A stretch of 64,000 bases of DNA from Trebonia sp964581815 (GCA_964581815.1 CAZORE010000002.1:1-64000), one strand, 5' to 3'. Shown: positions 51,019 through 60,679, numbered from the stretch's first letter. Numbers and translations: made by a program. Notes: generated by a model not told the origin, from the sequence alone.

Positions 51019-51086
51019 CTATTAGAGACGATGCGCCTGGTCCGGCGCGGGCTCTTGCGCCGTGACCGCTGGCCGCGAGATAGTGG

Positions 51087-51100
51087 ACCGACCGGTCAAT
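51087..51100. promoter_or_regulatory. TetR-type operator (site 6) before the Baeyer-Villiger operon
   Basis: ACCGACCGGTCAAT, 22 bases before the start codon of the monooxygenase gene. Confidence 0.6.
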
Positions 51101-51122
51101 CAAGTTGTCATAGGGGACTACA

Positions 51123-52736
51123 TTGGCAGTGCCATCGCGGCGTCTCGACCAGCAGGCCGACGTGGTCATCGTCGGCGCCGGGATCCTGGGCATCAACCAG
51201 CTGTACCGGGCCGTCCAGGCAGGGTACTCGGTGGTGCTGCTCGAACAGGCCGAGGGCGTCGGCGGCACCTGGTACTGGAACCGCTACCCGGGCTGCCGGT
51301 TCGACTCCGAGAGCTATACCTACGGGTACCTGTTCTCCGAGGAACTGTGGCGGGAGTGGGACTGGTCGGAGGAGTTCGCGCCGCAGCCGGAGACCGAGCG
51401 GTACCTGAATCACGTGGTGGACAAGTTCGACCTGCGCCGCCACATCCGGACGAACAGCAAGGTCAACTCGTCCGTCTGGGACGAGGAAGCCAGGGAGTGG
51501 ACGACCGGCACCGAGGACGGGTTCCAGGTGCGCTCCCGCTACCTGATCGCCGCCACCGGCGTGCTGTCGGTACCGCAGTACCCCGATGTGCCCGGCCGTG
51601 AGGACTTCCGCGGGCAGGCCTACCACCCGGTGCGCTGGCCGAAGGAGCCGGTGGACTTCCGCGGCAAGCGCGTGGCCGTCATCGGCACCGGCTCGACCGG
51701 CGTCCAGATCGGCCCGGCGATCGCGGACGAGGTCGAGTCGCTGGTGATGTACCAGCGCTCCGCCACCTGGGCCACGCCGCTGAACAACCACCCGATCTCG
51801 GCCGAGCAGCAGGCGTACCTCAAGGCCAACTTCGCGCCGATCAAGGACGCGCTCGACGCCTCGGTCGGCGGCTTCCTGCACAAGCCGGCCGGGAAGAAGT
51901 GGACCGAGGACACGCCGGAGCAGCGGCAGGAGTTCTTCGAGGCGGTCTGGAACAGCCCCGGGTTCGCGAAGATCAGCACCAACTACGACGACCTCATTTT
52001 CAACCCGGAAGCCAATGCCGACTGGTGCGCCTTCATGGCCGGCAAGATCCGCGAGATCGTCAAGGACCCGGCGGTCGCGGAGAAGCTGATCCCCACCGAC
52101 CACCTCTACGTCGGCCTGCGCCCGCCGTACGTCACCGGCTATTACGAGATGTACAACAAGCCCAACGTGGAGCTCGTCTCGCTCCGCGAGACGCCGATCG
52201 TCAAGGTCACCGAGACCGGCATCGAGACGTCGGACGGGCTGCGCGAGTTCGACATCATCATCTGGGCGACCGGCTTCGACTTCGGTAGCGGCGCCATGCT
52301 GCGGATGGGCATCGTGGGCGCGGACGGGCGGCGGCTGGCCGACTACTGGGCCGACGGGCCGCTCACCTACCTCGGCATCATGACCCACGGGTTCCCGAAT
52401 TTCTTCTTCCCCGGCGGCCCGCACGGCGCCGCGGGCAACAACCCGCGCTACGGAGAGCTCCAGATCCTCTTCGTCCAGGGCCTCATCGACCACGCGCGCG
52501 CGCACGGCCAGCAGCGGATCGAGGTGCCGAAGGCGGACGAGCAGGCCTGGATGGACATGATCGCGCAGCTCGAGGCCTACTCGCCGTTCCAGAAGCGGGG
52601 TCAGTACTACGGCGCCAACACCCCGGGCAAGCCGCGGGTATACCTGCTCAACCCGGGCGGCAGGCCGAAGCTCGACGAGTTCATGGCCAAGGCGGTCGAC
52701 GGCGGCTACCAGGGCTTCTTCGAAGGAGAAAAGTGA
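51123..52736 (+). CDS. Type I Baeyer-Villiger monooxygenase
   Basis: 537-residue FAD/NADPH monooxygenase that inserts oxygen next to a ketone to give an ester or lactone. Both Rossmann motifs are present (GAGILG at 18-23, GTGSTG at 188-193). Between them the exact fingerprint F-x-G-x-x-x-H-x-x-x-W-P occurs as FRGQAYHPVRWP (162-173). GGTWYWNRYPG and the YTYGYLFSEEL segment match the cyclohexanone/phenylacetone monooxygenase group. TTG at 51123 follows GGGGA; GTG at 51129 is an alternative. First gene of an operon with two SDRs, a P450 and a ferredoxin. Confidence 0.94.
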   Translation: MAVPSRRLDQQADVVIVGAGILGINQLYRAVQAGYSVVLLEQAEGVGGTWYWNRYPGCRFDSESYTYGYLFSEELWREWDWSEEFAPQPETERYLNHVVDKFDLRRHIRTNSKVNSSVWDEEAREWTTGTEDGFQVRSRYLIAATGVLSVPQYPDVPGREDFRGQAYHPVRWPKEPVDFRGKRVAVIGTGSTGVQIGPAIADEVESLVMYQRSATWATPLNNHPISAEQQAYLKANFAPIKDALDASVGGFLHKPAGKKWTEDTPEQRQEFFEAVWNSPGFAKISTNYDDLIFNPEANADWCAFMAGKIREIVKDPAVAEKLIPTDHLYVGLRPPYVTGYYEMYNKPNVELVSLRETPIVKVTETGIETSDGLREFDIIIWATGFDFGSGAMLRMGIVGADGRRLADYWADGPLTYLGIMTHGFPNFFFPGGPHGAAGNNPRYGELQILFVQGLIDHARAHGQQRIEVPKADEQAWMDMIAQLEAYSPFQKRGQYYGANTPGKPRVYLLNPGGRPKLDEFMAKAVDGGYQGFFEGEK

Positions 52737-53665
52737 TGAGCGGACTGCGGCTTGACGGGCGCGTCGCGGCGGTCACCGGCGCCGGCCGGGGGATCGGCCG
52801 CGCCTACGCGCTGCTGCTCGGCCAGCTGGGCGCCAAGGTCGTGGTGAACGACCTCGGCGGATCCACCCTCGGCACCGGCGGCGACGCCGGCCCGGCCGAC
52901 GAGGTGGTTAAGCAGATCGAGGAAGCCGGGGGAGCGGCGGTCGCCAACTACGCCGACGTGTCCAGCGTCGAGGGCGGCAAGTCCGTCATCGACACCGCGG
53001 TCGAGCACTTCGGCGGCATCGACATCGTGGTGAACAACGCCGGGAACATGGTGTGGGGTTCGCTGCCCGAGGCGACGATCGAGACCATCGACGCCCACTA
53101 CAAGGTGCACGTCCAAGGGTCGTTCAACACCCTGCACGCCGCCTGGCCGTACTTCCTGGAGAAGAACTACGGCCGCGCCATCCTCACCACCTCCATCGGC
53201 ATGTTCGGCCTGATGGACAACATCGGCTACGCGATCGCCAAGGCGTCCATGATCGGCATGGCCAAGAGCCTCACCGTGGGCAGGAAAGACGCCAACATCA
53301 ACGTCAACTGCATCGCGCCCAACGCGATGACCCGGATATCCGGCCGCACCGACGAAGAGCAGGAGCAGGCGCTGCAGGCGGCGCAGGCGGTTCCCCCGAT
53401 GGACCCGGTCAACGTCGCCCCCATGGTCGCCTACCTGGCCCACGAGTCATGCCAGGTCAGCGGCGAGACCTACCTGGCCGGCGGCGGCCGGTTCGCCCGC
53501 CTGTTCGTCGGGGTCACCGATGGCTACCTGCAACCCGGCCTGACCGGCGCCACGATCGACGACGTGGCGGCGAACTGGGCGGCGATCAACGACGAGGCCG
53601 GTTACTACGTGCCCGCCAACCTGATGGACTGTGTGGGCCACTACATGTCCCACCTGCGGGGGTAG
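52736..53665 (+). CDS. SDR family oxidoreductase, HSD17B4-like
   Basis: 309-residue SDR. It has TGAGRGIG and the extended VVVNDLGGSTLGTGGD segment of the peroxisomal multifunctional-enzyme type. NNAGNMV, a Ser in ILTTSIGMF and YAIAK are present. The extra C-terminal 60 residues lack a recognisable domain. The ATG at 52736 overlaps the upstream stop by one base (TGATG), with AAGGAG before it. It may oxidise an alcohol to the ketone used by the Baeyer-Villiger enzyme, or act on a hydroxyacyl-CoA. Confidence 0.92.
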   Translation: MSGLRLDGRVAAVTGAGRGIGRAYALLLGQLGAKVVVNDLGGSTLGTGGDAGPADEVVKQIEEAGGAAVANYADVSSVEGGKSVIDTAVEHFGGIDIVVNNAGNMVWGSLPEATIETIDAHYKVHVQGSFNTLHAAWPYFLEKNYGRAILTTSIGMFGLMDNIGYAIAKASMIGMAKSLTVGRKDANINVNCIAPNAMTRISGRTDEEQEQALQAAQAVPPMDPVNVAPMVAYLAHESCQVSGETYLAGGGRFARLFVGVTDGYLQPGLTGATIDDVAANWAAINDEAGYYVPANLMDCVGHYMSHLRG

Positions 53666-53670
53666 GCACC

Positions 53671-54426
53671 ATGACTGGCATCTTGTCCGGGAAGACGGCC
53701 CTGGTCACCGGCGCCTCGTCGGGGATCGGCCGGGGCGCCGCCGTCGCCCTCGCCGCGGCGGGGGCGCAGGTGGCGCTGGTCGCCCGCCGGGCCGACCGGC
53801 TGCTCGACCTGGCGGCCCAGATCGAGGCCGCCGGCGGAAAGGCGCTCGCCCGGCCGGCCGACGTGACCGACGAGCGGGAAGCCGCCCACGCGGTGGAGGA
53901 CACGGTCGATCACTTCGGCGGCCTCGACATCCTCGTCAACGCGGCCGGCATGACCCAGGTCGGCAAGGTGGAGAACGGCGACCTCGGCGACTGGCGCTAC
54001 GTGATGGAGCTCAACTTCTGGGCCAGCCTCTACACGTCGCGGGCGGCGATCCCGGCGCTCAAGGCCGGTGGCGGCGACATCGTCAACATCTCCTCCACCG
54101 CAGGCCGACGGGCGGTCGGCGCCACCTTCGGCCCTTACGCCGCGAGCAAGTTCGCGCTGACCGCGTTCAACGAGTCGCTGCGCGCGGAGGTGACCCTGGC
54201 CGGCATCCGGGTATGCATCATCGAGCCGGGCGCGACCGCCACCGAGGTCCACGAGCACATCAAGGACGAGAAGGTGCGCGAGTTCACCAGGCAGCACGTG
54301 GAGAAGGACGGCGCGATGCAGCCGGAGGACGTCGCCGCCGCCATCGTCTTCGCGGTCAGCCTGCCACCCCGGGTGAACATCTCACAGCTGGTGATCCGGC
54401 CGTCAGTCGACGCCCGGGTGCTCTGA
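53671..54426 (+). CDS. SDR family oxidoreductase
   Basis: 251-residue SDR. It has TGASSGIG, VNAAGMTQ (NAAG in place of NNAG), IVNISSTAG and YAASK. It lacks the VDGG-type ending; the C-terminus reads SQLVIRPSVDARVL, as in retinol or serine-dehydrogenase-like SDRs. It follows the previous SDR by 5 bp and precedes the P450. A hydroxyl-to-ketone step on the P450 product is a natural proposal. Confidence 0.92.
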   Translation: MTGILSGKTALVTGASSGIGRGAAVALAAAGAQVALVARRADRLLDLAAQIEAAGGKALARPADVTDEREAAHAVEDTVDHFGGLDILVNAAGMTQVGKVENGDLGDWRYVMELNFWASLYTSRAAIPALKAGGGDIVNISSTAGRRAVGATFGPYAASKFALTAFNESLRAEVTLAGIRVCIIEPGATATEVHEHIKDEKVREFTRQHVEKDGAMQPEDVAAAIVFAVSLPPRVNISQLVIRPSVDARVL

Positions 54427-54473
54427 CCCCGGTACCCGCCCCCCACCCATCAAGAAACGAGCAGGAGCACGAC

Positions 54474-55775
54474 GTGGACCTGGACATCGACGGCATCGAC
54501 TACACCGACCCGTCGCTGGCGCCCGACCCCTACCGCCATCTCGACCACCTGGCCGCGCACTGTCCGGTCTACCGGGAGCCGCGCCACGGGGTGGTCATGG
54601 TGACCGGGCACGAGGAAGCGATCACGGTGCTGAAGAGCCCTGACCTGTTCTCCTCGGCCACCCTCATCGCCGGCCCGGACCCGTGGGCGCTGCTCCCGGA
54701 GCGGCCTGAGGGCGACGACATCACGGAGTTCGTCAACTCCCATCGTGAGTACCTGCCGCAAAACGACCAGATCGTCACCGCCGACCCGCCCGTCCACACC
54801 GCGCAGCGGGCGCTGCTGATGGGGCTGATCACGCCCAAGCGGCTGAAGGAGAACGAGGAGTTCATCTGGCGGCTCACCGACCGCCAGCTTGACTACCTGC
54901 TGCCACTCGGCACCGCCGAGCTGATGGCCGACTACGCGCAGCCGTACACGCTGCTGATCATCGCCGACCTGCTCGGGGTGCCAGAGGAAGACCACGCGAT
55001 GCTGCTGGCCCGCCGCGGCATGGCCCAGATGCCGGGCACCAGGCCCGGCGTCGTCTCCGAGCACAAGCCGGCCCCGGCCACCAGCGGGCACAACACGCTG
55101 GAGATCTTCTACGACTACTTCTCAGAGAAGATCGCGGAGCGGCGGGAGCAGCCGCTCAATGACGTGCTGACTGGCATGGCCCAGGCCCTGTTCCCCGACG
55201 GGAGCGTCCCCGAGCCGATCGAGGTCGCCCGGATCGCGTCCAACCTGTTCGCCGCCGGGCAGGAGACCACCGTGCGGCTGATCGCCACCGCGCTGCGGCG
55301 CATCGCCGAGGAGCCGCAGACCCAGGCGCAGCTGCGGGCCAGCCGCGACCTGGTTCCCCGGTTCGTCGAGGAGGTGCTGCGGACCGAGGGCCCCATCCTC
55401 GGCGAGTACCGGCTGGCGCTCAAGACGACCGAGCTTGGCGGGGTCCCGATCCCCGCTGGCACCCAGGTCTTCCTGTCCAACGGGGCCGCCAACCGCGACC
55501 CGCGGCAGTTCGAGTGCCCAGCCGAGTTCCGGGCGACGCGGGAGAACGTCCGCCGCCACATCGCATTCGGCCACGGCATCCACACGTGCCCGGGCGCGCC
55601 GCTGGCCCGGTCGGAGACGCGGATCACGATCGAGCGGCTGCTTGAGCGGACGACCGACATCCGCATCAACGAAGAGGCGCACGGCCCCGCGGGCAGCCGC
55701 CGGTACCACTACCTGCCGACGCACATGTTCCACGGCATCGCCACCCTGCACCTCGACTTCACCGTGAAAGACTGA
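54474..55775 (+). CDS. Cytochrome P450
   Basis: 433-residue class I bacterial P450 that hydroxylates a substrate using electrons from a ferredoxin. The I-helix AGQETT is at 261-266, E-V-L-R at 300-303, and the heme loop FGHGIHTCPG has the ligand Cys at 372. All key residues are intact. AGGAG stands 6 bases before the GTG at 54474. The ferredoxin gene follows 5 bp later, and a ferredoxin reductase converges from the other side. Substrate and CYP family number cannot be assigned here. Confidence 0.95.
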   Translation: MDLDIDGIDYTDPSLAPDPYRHLDHLAAHCPVYREPRHGVVMVTGHEEAITVLKSPDLFSSATLIAGPDPWALLPERPEGDDITEFVNSHREYLPQNDQIVTADPPVHTAQRALLMGLITPKRLKENEEFIWRLTDRQLDYLLPLGTAELMADYAQPYTLLIIADLLGVPEEDHAMLLARRGMAQMPGTRPGVVSEHKPAPATSGHNTLEIFYDYFSEKIAERREQPLNDVLTGMAQALFPDGSVPEPIEVARIASNLFAAGQETTVRLIATALRRIAEEPQTQAQLRASRDLVPRFVEEVLRTEGPILGEYRLALKTTELGGVPIPAGTQVFLSNGAANRDPRQFECPAEFRATRENVRRHIAFGHGIHTCPGAPLARSETRITIERLLERTTDIRINEEAHGPAGSRRYHYLPTHMFHGIATLHLDFTVKD

Positions 55776-55780
55776 ATGCC

Positions 55781-55996
55781 ATGGCCGCTACCGCGCACCG
55801 TGAGATACGCGTCGACCGGACCCTGTGCATGGGCTCGGGGCAGTGCTGCTGGTACGCCCCGAACACGTTCGACCAGGACGACGAGACCGTCGCGATCGTG
55901 ATCGACTCCCGCGGCGACCCGGAGGAGCAGATCAGGGCGGCCGTCGACGGCTGCCCGACCCGGGCGCTCTCCCTCGTCGAGGACGAGCAAGAGTAA
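55781..55996 (+). CDS. [3Fe-4S]-type ferredoxin
   Basis: 71-residue ferredoxin. Cluster ligands C16 and C22 (CMGSGQC) and C58 (DGCPT) follow the pattern of [3Fe-4S] ferredoxins that serve P450s; a neighbouring C23 is extra. It passes electrons from the reductase at 56038 to the P450. Ends the monooxygenase operon. Confidence 0.93.
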   Translation: MAATAHREIRVDRTLCMGSGQCCWYAPNTFDQDDETVAIVIDSRGDPEEQIRAAVDGCPTRALSLVEDEQE

Positions 55997-56003
55997 GAGG
56001 AAC

Positions 56004-56031
56004 GGGGGCGGCGGACCCCGTCCCCGCCCCT
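56004..56031. terminator. Hairpin between the ferredoxin and ferredoxin reductase genes
   Basis: GGGGCGG and CCGCCCC arms in the 41-bp gap between the convergent stops. GC-rich stem without a clear T-run, as is usual in this genome. Confidence 0.45.
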
Positions 56032-56037
56032 CCCGCC

Positions 56038-57381
56038 TCAGGCGCCAGCCGGCGTCAGCGGTTGATCCTGGTCGGCCGCACGGTCCGGTGGTATCTGCTG
56101 CCCGGCCGCGAGCGCGCGGCGGACCGCCAGGTAGTCGCGCGGGCAGTTGACCGCGTGCACCGCGAGCAGCCGGCCGCCGCGGTAGTAGAGCACGGAGAAC
56201 CGCTCCTCGCCGGGGTCGCCGCGCAGCACCGTCTGGTCGAACCCGCCGGACAGCCCCGCGATCTGCAGCTTGAGCTTGCCCTGGTCGGACCAGAACCACG
56301 GCACCGCGTCGTAGCGGGCAGGCACCCCGGCCAGGGTGGCCGCGGCGACCTTGGCGTGGTCGATCGCGTGCCCGTAGGACTCGAAGCGGACCAGGGAGTC
56401 GCCGGCGGCCGCGGGATGCGGGGTGACCGCGCAGTCGCCCGCCGCGACGATCGCCGGGTCGCTTGTCCGCGCGAAGGCGTCGACCACGATGCCGCCCGCG
56501 CAGGCGAGCCCGAGCCGCTCGGCGAGCTCGGTACGCGGCTCGGCGCCGATGCCGATGATCACCAGGTCGGCCGGGACGAAGCTGCCGTCCGACAGGTGCG
56601 CCCCGGTCACGGTGCCGCTCGTGTCGGCTGGCCCCGTGTCGGCTGGCCCCGTGTCGGCTGGCCCCGTGTCGGCTGGCCCCGTGCCGTCGAACCGCGACAC
56701 GGCCGTGCCGAGCAGGACGTGCACGCCGCGGCGGCGGTGGGCCGCGGCGTAGAAGTCGGAGATGACCGGGGCGACCACGCGCCCGATGAGCCGGTCCGCC
56801 GCCTCCACCACCGTCACCGTCTTGCCCTGAGCGGTGGCGGCGGCGGCCGCCTCAAGCCCGATGAAGCCGCCGCCGACGACGAGGACCCGCCGCGCCGCGG
56901 CCAGCCGCTCCCGCAGCGCGAGCGCGTGCCCGACCTCGCGCAGGTAACAGATCCCGGCCAGGTCGGCCCCGGGCACCATGAGGCGCCGCGGCCGTGCCCC
57001 CGTGGTCAGCGCGAGATGGCCGAACTCGAGGCGGTCACCGCCCGCGGTCACCGCGACACCCGGACGGCCGGGTGCCGTGGCGGCCTGCACGTCGGTGACC
57101 TTGTGCCCGGTCAGCACGGTGATCCGGTCGCGCTCGTAGTGTTCGGCTGAGCGGAACTCTAGCGTTGTCGGCTCGACGGTTCCGGACAAGAATGCCTTGG
57201 ACAGCGGCGGCCGCTGGTAGGGAGCGTAGGCCTCCTCGCTCACGATGGTGACCGCCGCCTGCCAGCCGAAATCGCGCAGCGAGCTGGCCAGGTGCACCGC
57301 GGCCTGGCCGCCGCCCACGATGAGCACGCCGTCGGCACCCGGCGAGGCGGCGGACGCGCCGCCTGACTGGACGCTAGGCAT
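56038..57381 (-). CDS. FAD-dependent ferredoxin reductase (NAD(P)H-ferredoxin reductase type)
   Basis: 447-residue flavoprotein of the putidaredoxin-reductase type. It has LIVGGGQAAVHLA for FAD near residue 20, the NAD-binding VVGGGFIGLEAAAAA, ATG-like GARPRRL, and AAGDCAV for FAD. A tandem (GPADT) insert of four units lies between the NAD domain and the following strand. It would reduce the ferredoxin of the P450. GGAGG is 11 bases before the ATG at 57381; the upstream open frame extends over a TetR-type operator and is not coding. Confidence 0.93.
   Translation of the reverse strand: MPSVQSGGASAASPGADGVLIVGGGQAAVHLASSLRDFGWQAAVTIVSEEAYAPYQRPPLSKAFLSGTVEPTTLEFRSAEHYERDRITVLTGHKVTDVQAATAPGRPGVAVTAGGDRLEFGHLALTTGARPRRLMVPGADLAGICYLREVGHALALRERLAAARRVLVVGGGFIGLEAAAAATAQGKTVTVVEAADRLIGRVVAPVISDFYAAAHRRRGVHVLLGTAVSRFDGTGPADTGPADTGPADTGPADTSGTVTGAHLSDGSFVPADLVIIGIGAEPRTELAERLGLACAGGIVVDAFARTSDPAIVAAGDCAVTPHPAAAGDSLVRFESYGHAIDHAKVAAATLAGVPARYDAVPWFWSDQGKLKLQIAGLSGGFDQTVLRGDPGEERFSVLYYRGGRLLAVHAVNCPRDYLAVRRALAAGQQIPPDRAADQDQPLTPAGA
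56621..56680. repeat. 15-bp tandem repeat inside the ferredoxin reductase gene
   Basis: GTGTCGGCTGGCCCC occurs exactly four times in a row. On the coding strand it gives four GPADT units and keeps the reading frame. Copy number is likely to vary between strains. Confidence 0.9.
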
Positions 57382-57413
57382 GCTCGCCGGAACCTCCAAC
57401 CTAGGGTTTTTGT

Positions 57414-57427
57414 TCTGAACGGTCAGT
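57414..57427. promoter_or_regulatory. TetR-type operator (site 7) before the ferredoxin reductase
   Basis: TCTGAACGGTCAGT, which reads ACTGACCGTTCAGA on the coding strand, 33 bases before the reductase start. Confidence 0.5.
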
Positions 57428-57518
57428 CTTATATGTGAGTGGGCATATGTCAACGTCACTGGGTCAACCCGGCCGATCCAGGCTGTTGACTCAAACGCCG
57501 CGAGGGCCCATCCTAATT

Positions 57519-57532
57519 ACCAACCGGTCGGT
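57519..57532. promoter_or_regulatory. TetR-type operator (site 8) before the ABC transporter
   Basis: ACCAACCGGTCGGT, 77-90 bases before the transporter start. With site 7 it lies in the divergent region between reductase and transporter. Confidence 0.6.
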
Positions 57533-57608
57533 ACAGAGACAGATGACAAGGACGGCAGCGATGACGCGTGCAGCCTTCGTACCGGCCAGCTGAGGAGTTG
57601 GGTTAAGG

Positions 57609-60524
57609 GTGACTGATATCCGGCAGGCGCTTTCCCGCGGGCGCACCCGCAACCTCGCGGGCGCGGTCGTGGTCGCGGCCATCGTTGCCGTCATCATCGC
57701 GGAGTCGTGGAGCGGGCTGCCCGTCACGGGCAGCGTGATCCTCGGGTTCCTGCTCACGGGGGTCGCGCTCGGCTCCATCTACGGCGTCGCCGCGCAGGGC
57801 CTGGTGGTGACCTACGCGACCTCGGGGGTCTTCAACTTCGCGCAGGGCGCCATCGGCATGTTCCTGGCCTACGTGTACTGGGAGTTCCGGGTCGACATCG
57901 GGCTGCCCACCATCGTCGGGATCCTGTTGACGGTACTCGTCGCGGCGCCGGTCATGGGGGTGCTCATCGAGCGCGGAATCATGCGGTACCTCACCGACTC
58001 CCCGATCGTCGCCCAGCTGGTGGTGACGATCGGCCTGATGCTCGGCCTCATGGGACTGGCCGCGTCGGTCTGGAACCCCAACACCCAGCACGTCATCCCG
58101 ACGTTCTTCGGCAGCAGCGGGTTCAACATCGGCAGCACGTTCCTGCCGTACTACCGGCTCGTCACTATCCTCACCGGAATCGCCATCGGCCTGCTGCTCC
58201 GGTTCCTGCTGTACCACACCCGGCTTGGCGTCACCATGCGCGCCGTCGTCGACAACCGCGACCTGACCGTACTCAACGGTGCCCGCCCGGCCTCGGCCAC
58301 CATGACCGCGTGGGCGCTCGGCTCGTCCATGGCCGCGCTGGCCGGCATCTTCCTGGCCGAGGAGCTGAGCACGCTCGACCCGGGGACACTGACGCTGTTC
58401 ATCGTCGACGCGTTCGCGGCGGCCATCATCGCCCGGCTGCGCAGCCTGCCCATGGCCTATGTCGGCGGCCTGATCATCGGCCTGACGCTCTCGTTCCAGG
58501 AGAACTTCCTGAGCTGGACCGGGCGGTGGACGTCAGCCGCGTCGGCCATCCCGGCCGCCCTGCTCTTCATCGCGGTGCTGTTCGTCAAGGACGCGCGGAT
58601 CAAGGGCCGGTCCAAGCCGCGGAAGACCACCGACCGCATCCCGTCTACCCGCAACGCGCTGCTCGGCTTCGCCGCCCTCATCGTGATCGCGGCCGTCTGC
58701 GCCGCCACCCTCGACCGGACCAACATGCGGATGGTCACCCTCATCGTCCTGACCGCGTTCGTGATGCTGTCCCTGGTGCCGCTCACCGGCTGGGCCAACC
58801 AGATCAGCCTGGCGCAGATCACCCTGGTCGGCTTCGGCGCGTTCGCGGTGGTGGAGTGGGGCTTCAACGGCAATGTGCTCGGCCTGCTCATCGCGGCCGC
58901 GCTCACGGTGCCCGTCGGCATGATCATGGCCGGGCCCGCGATCCGGCTGCAGGGCATCTACCTGGCCCTGGCGACGATGGCGTTCGCCCGCCTGGCCGAG
59001 TTCCTGTTCTTCGACCAGCCGCACGTATTCGGCAACGGCAACCGGCAGGTCCCTCCCCTGTCGGTGTTCGGCCTGCAAGTGGAGAACCCGTTCAGCTTCC
59101 TCGGGATCTCGTTCGCGCAGGGCGCCGGGTTCCTGATCTTCACGGCGATCCTGTTCAGCGTCGTCGGCCTGATCGTCATCGCGGTGCAGCGGCGCAGCTT
59201 CGGGCGGCGGCTGGTCGCGCTGCGGGACAGTCCCGACGCCGCCTCGATGCTCGGCATGAGCCTCACGCTGACCAAGCTAGGCGTGTTCATGTTCTCCGCG
59301 GCGATCGCCGGCCTGGCCGGCGGCCTGTTCGCCTTCTACTACACCTCGGTCGGCACCACCGACTTCCAGCTCATCGCGGGCCTGCCGTACCTGCTCTTGC
59401 TGGTGGTGGGCGGCGTATCGGTGGTCGGCGGCGCGGTGGTCGGCGCGATCTTCCTTGTCCAGTTCTCCTGGCTGAACCAGGCGTTCCCCGACAACACCTT
59501 CCTCACCTGGTTCGCCAACCTCGGACCCGGCCTGATCGGCATCGGCGTCGGCCGCAATCCGGAGGGCCTCTGGGAGCACGAGGTCCAGAACATCGCCAAG
59601 CTGCGCAGGTGGCTGGGGCCCACGCGCGGCACGCCCGCGGCGGACCCCGCCGCGGAGGCGACCGGCCTGTCCGCGGTCCGCGAGCAGACCCGGCTGCCCT
59701 CGCCGGCGGCGCGCGTCAACACCGACCGGCCCGCGGTGGAGCTCCGGGACGTCAGCGTCCGCTTCGGCGGCCTGCTCGCCGTCAACAACGTCAGCCTCGA
59801 CCTGCAGGACGGGCAGATCATCGGCCTCATCGGCCCGAACGGCGCGGGCAAGACGACGCTGTTCAATGTCGCCACCGGCATGCAGGAGCCCAACGCGGGC
59901 CGGATCGTCGTTGACGGCAAGGACGTGACCGGCGCCCGGCCGCACCAGTTCGCCCGGCTCGGCCTCGCCCGCACCTTCCAGCGCCTTGAGGTGTTCGGCT
60001 CGCTGTCCGTGCGCGACAACATCCGCGTCGCGGCGGACCTGCACCGCAGGCGGTGGGCCCGCACCGGGGCCGGCAGCCCCGACGTCATCACCGACACGAT
60101 CATCGAGCACCTGGGCCTGCAGGAGGTGGCGGACACCCGGGCGGAGCTGCTGCCGACCGGCACCGCCCGGCTGGTTGAGGTGGCCCGCGCGCTGGCTACC
60201 CAGCCGCGGGTGCTGCTGCTCGACGAACCATCCTCGGGCCTGTCGGCGGCGGAGACCGACACCTTCGCGCAGCTGTTGCGCGGGCTCGCCTCCACCGGCA
60301 TCGCGATCCTGGTGGTCGAGCACGACATGGGGTTCATCATGAACCTCTGCCACCACATCGTGGTGCTCGACGCGGGCCAGGTGATCGCGTCCGGCACCCC
60401 GGCCGAGGTCCAGACCGATCCGAAGGTCCTCGAGGCCTATCTCGGTACCGGCGAGGCGGCCGAACCGAGCGGCATCCGCCCGGTCGCCCGGGTCACCGAG
60501 CCGGCCGGGCCGGCCCAGTCGCGG
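57609..60524 (+). CDS. Fused branched-chain-type ABC transporter: LivH, LivM and LivG domains (5' part)
   Basis: One open frame of 972 residues up to the gap. Residues about 1-340 are a LivH-like permease (GSIYGVAAQGLVVTYATSG, many helices). About 345-690 is a LivM-like permease (SLVPLTGWANQISLAQ, AGPAIRLQGIYLALAT). About 705-960 is a LivG-like ATPase with Walker A GPNGAGKTT from 742, Walker B LLLDEPSSGL and the H-loop HDMG. The signature is altered: LLPTGTARLVEVARAL where LSxGQ is usual. The frame continues across the gap into a LivF ATPase when the duplicated gap edge is collapsed (see next entries). No binding-protein gene is nearby. Start GTG at 57609. Confidence 0.93.
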
Positions 60525-60679
60525 NNNNNNNNNNNNNNNNNNNNNNNNNNNNNNNNNNNNNNNNNNNNNNNNNNNNNNNNNNNNNNNNNNNNNNNNNNNN
60601 NNNNNNNNNNNNNNNNNNNNNNNNCGGCATCCGCCCGGTCGCCCGGGTCACCGAGCCGGCCGGGCCGGCCCAGTCGCGG
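60470..60679. other. 100-N gap flanked by a perfect 55-bp duplication
   Basis: Bases 60470-60524 and 60625-60679 are identical. The N run between is exactly 100. This is what an unmerged contig overlap looks like, so the true sequence probably has one copy and no gap. Removing 155 bases joins the reading frames of the two transporter pieces exactly. Confidence 0.88.

Noticed and set aside
56621..56680. CRISPR-like short repeats
   Set aside because: Direct 15-bp coding repeat without spacers, in frame inside the reductase gene.
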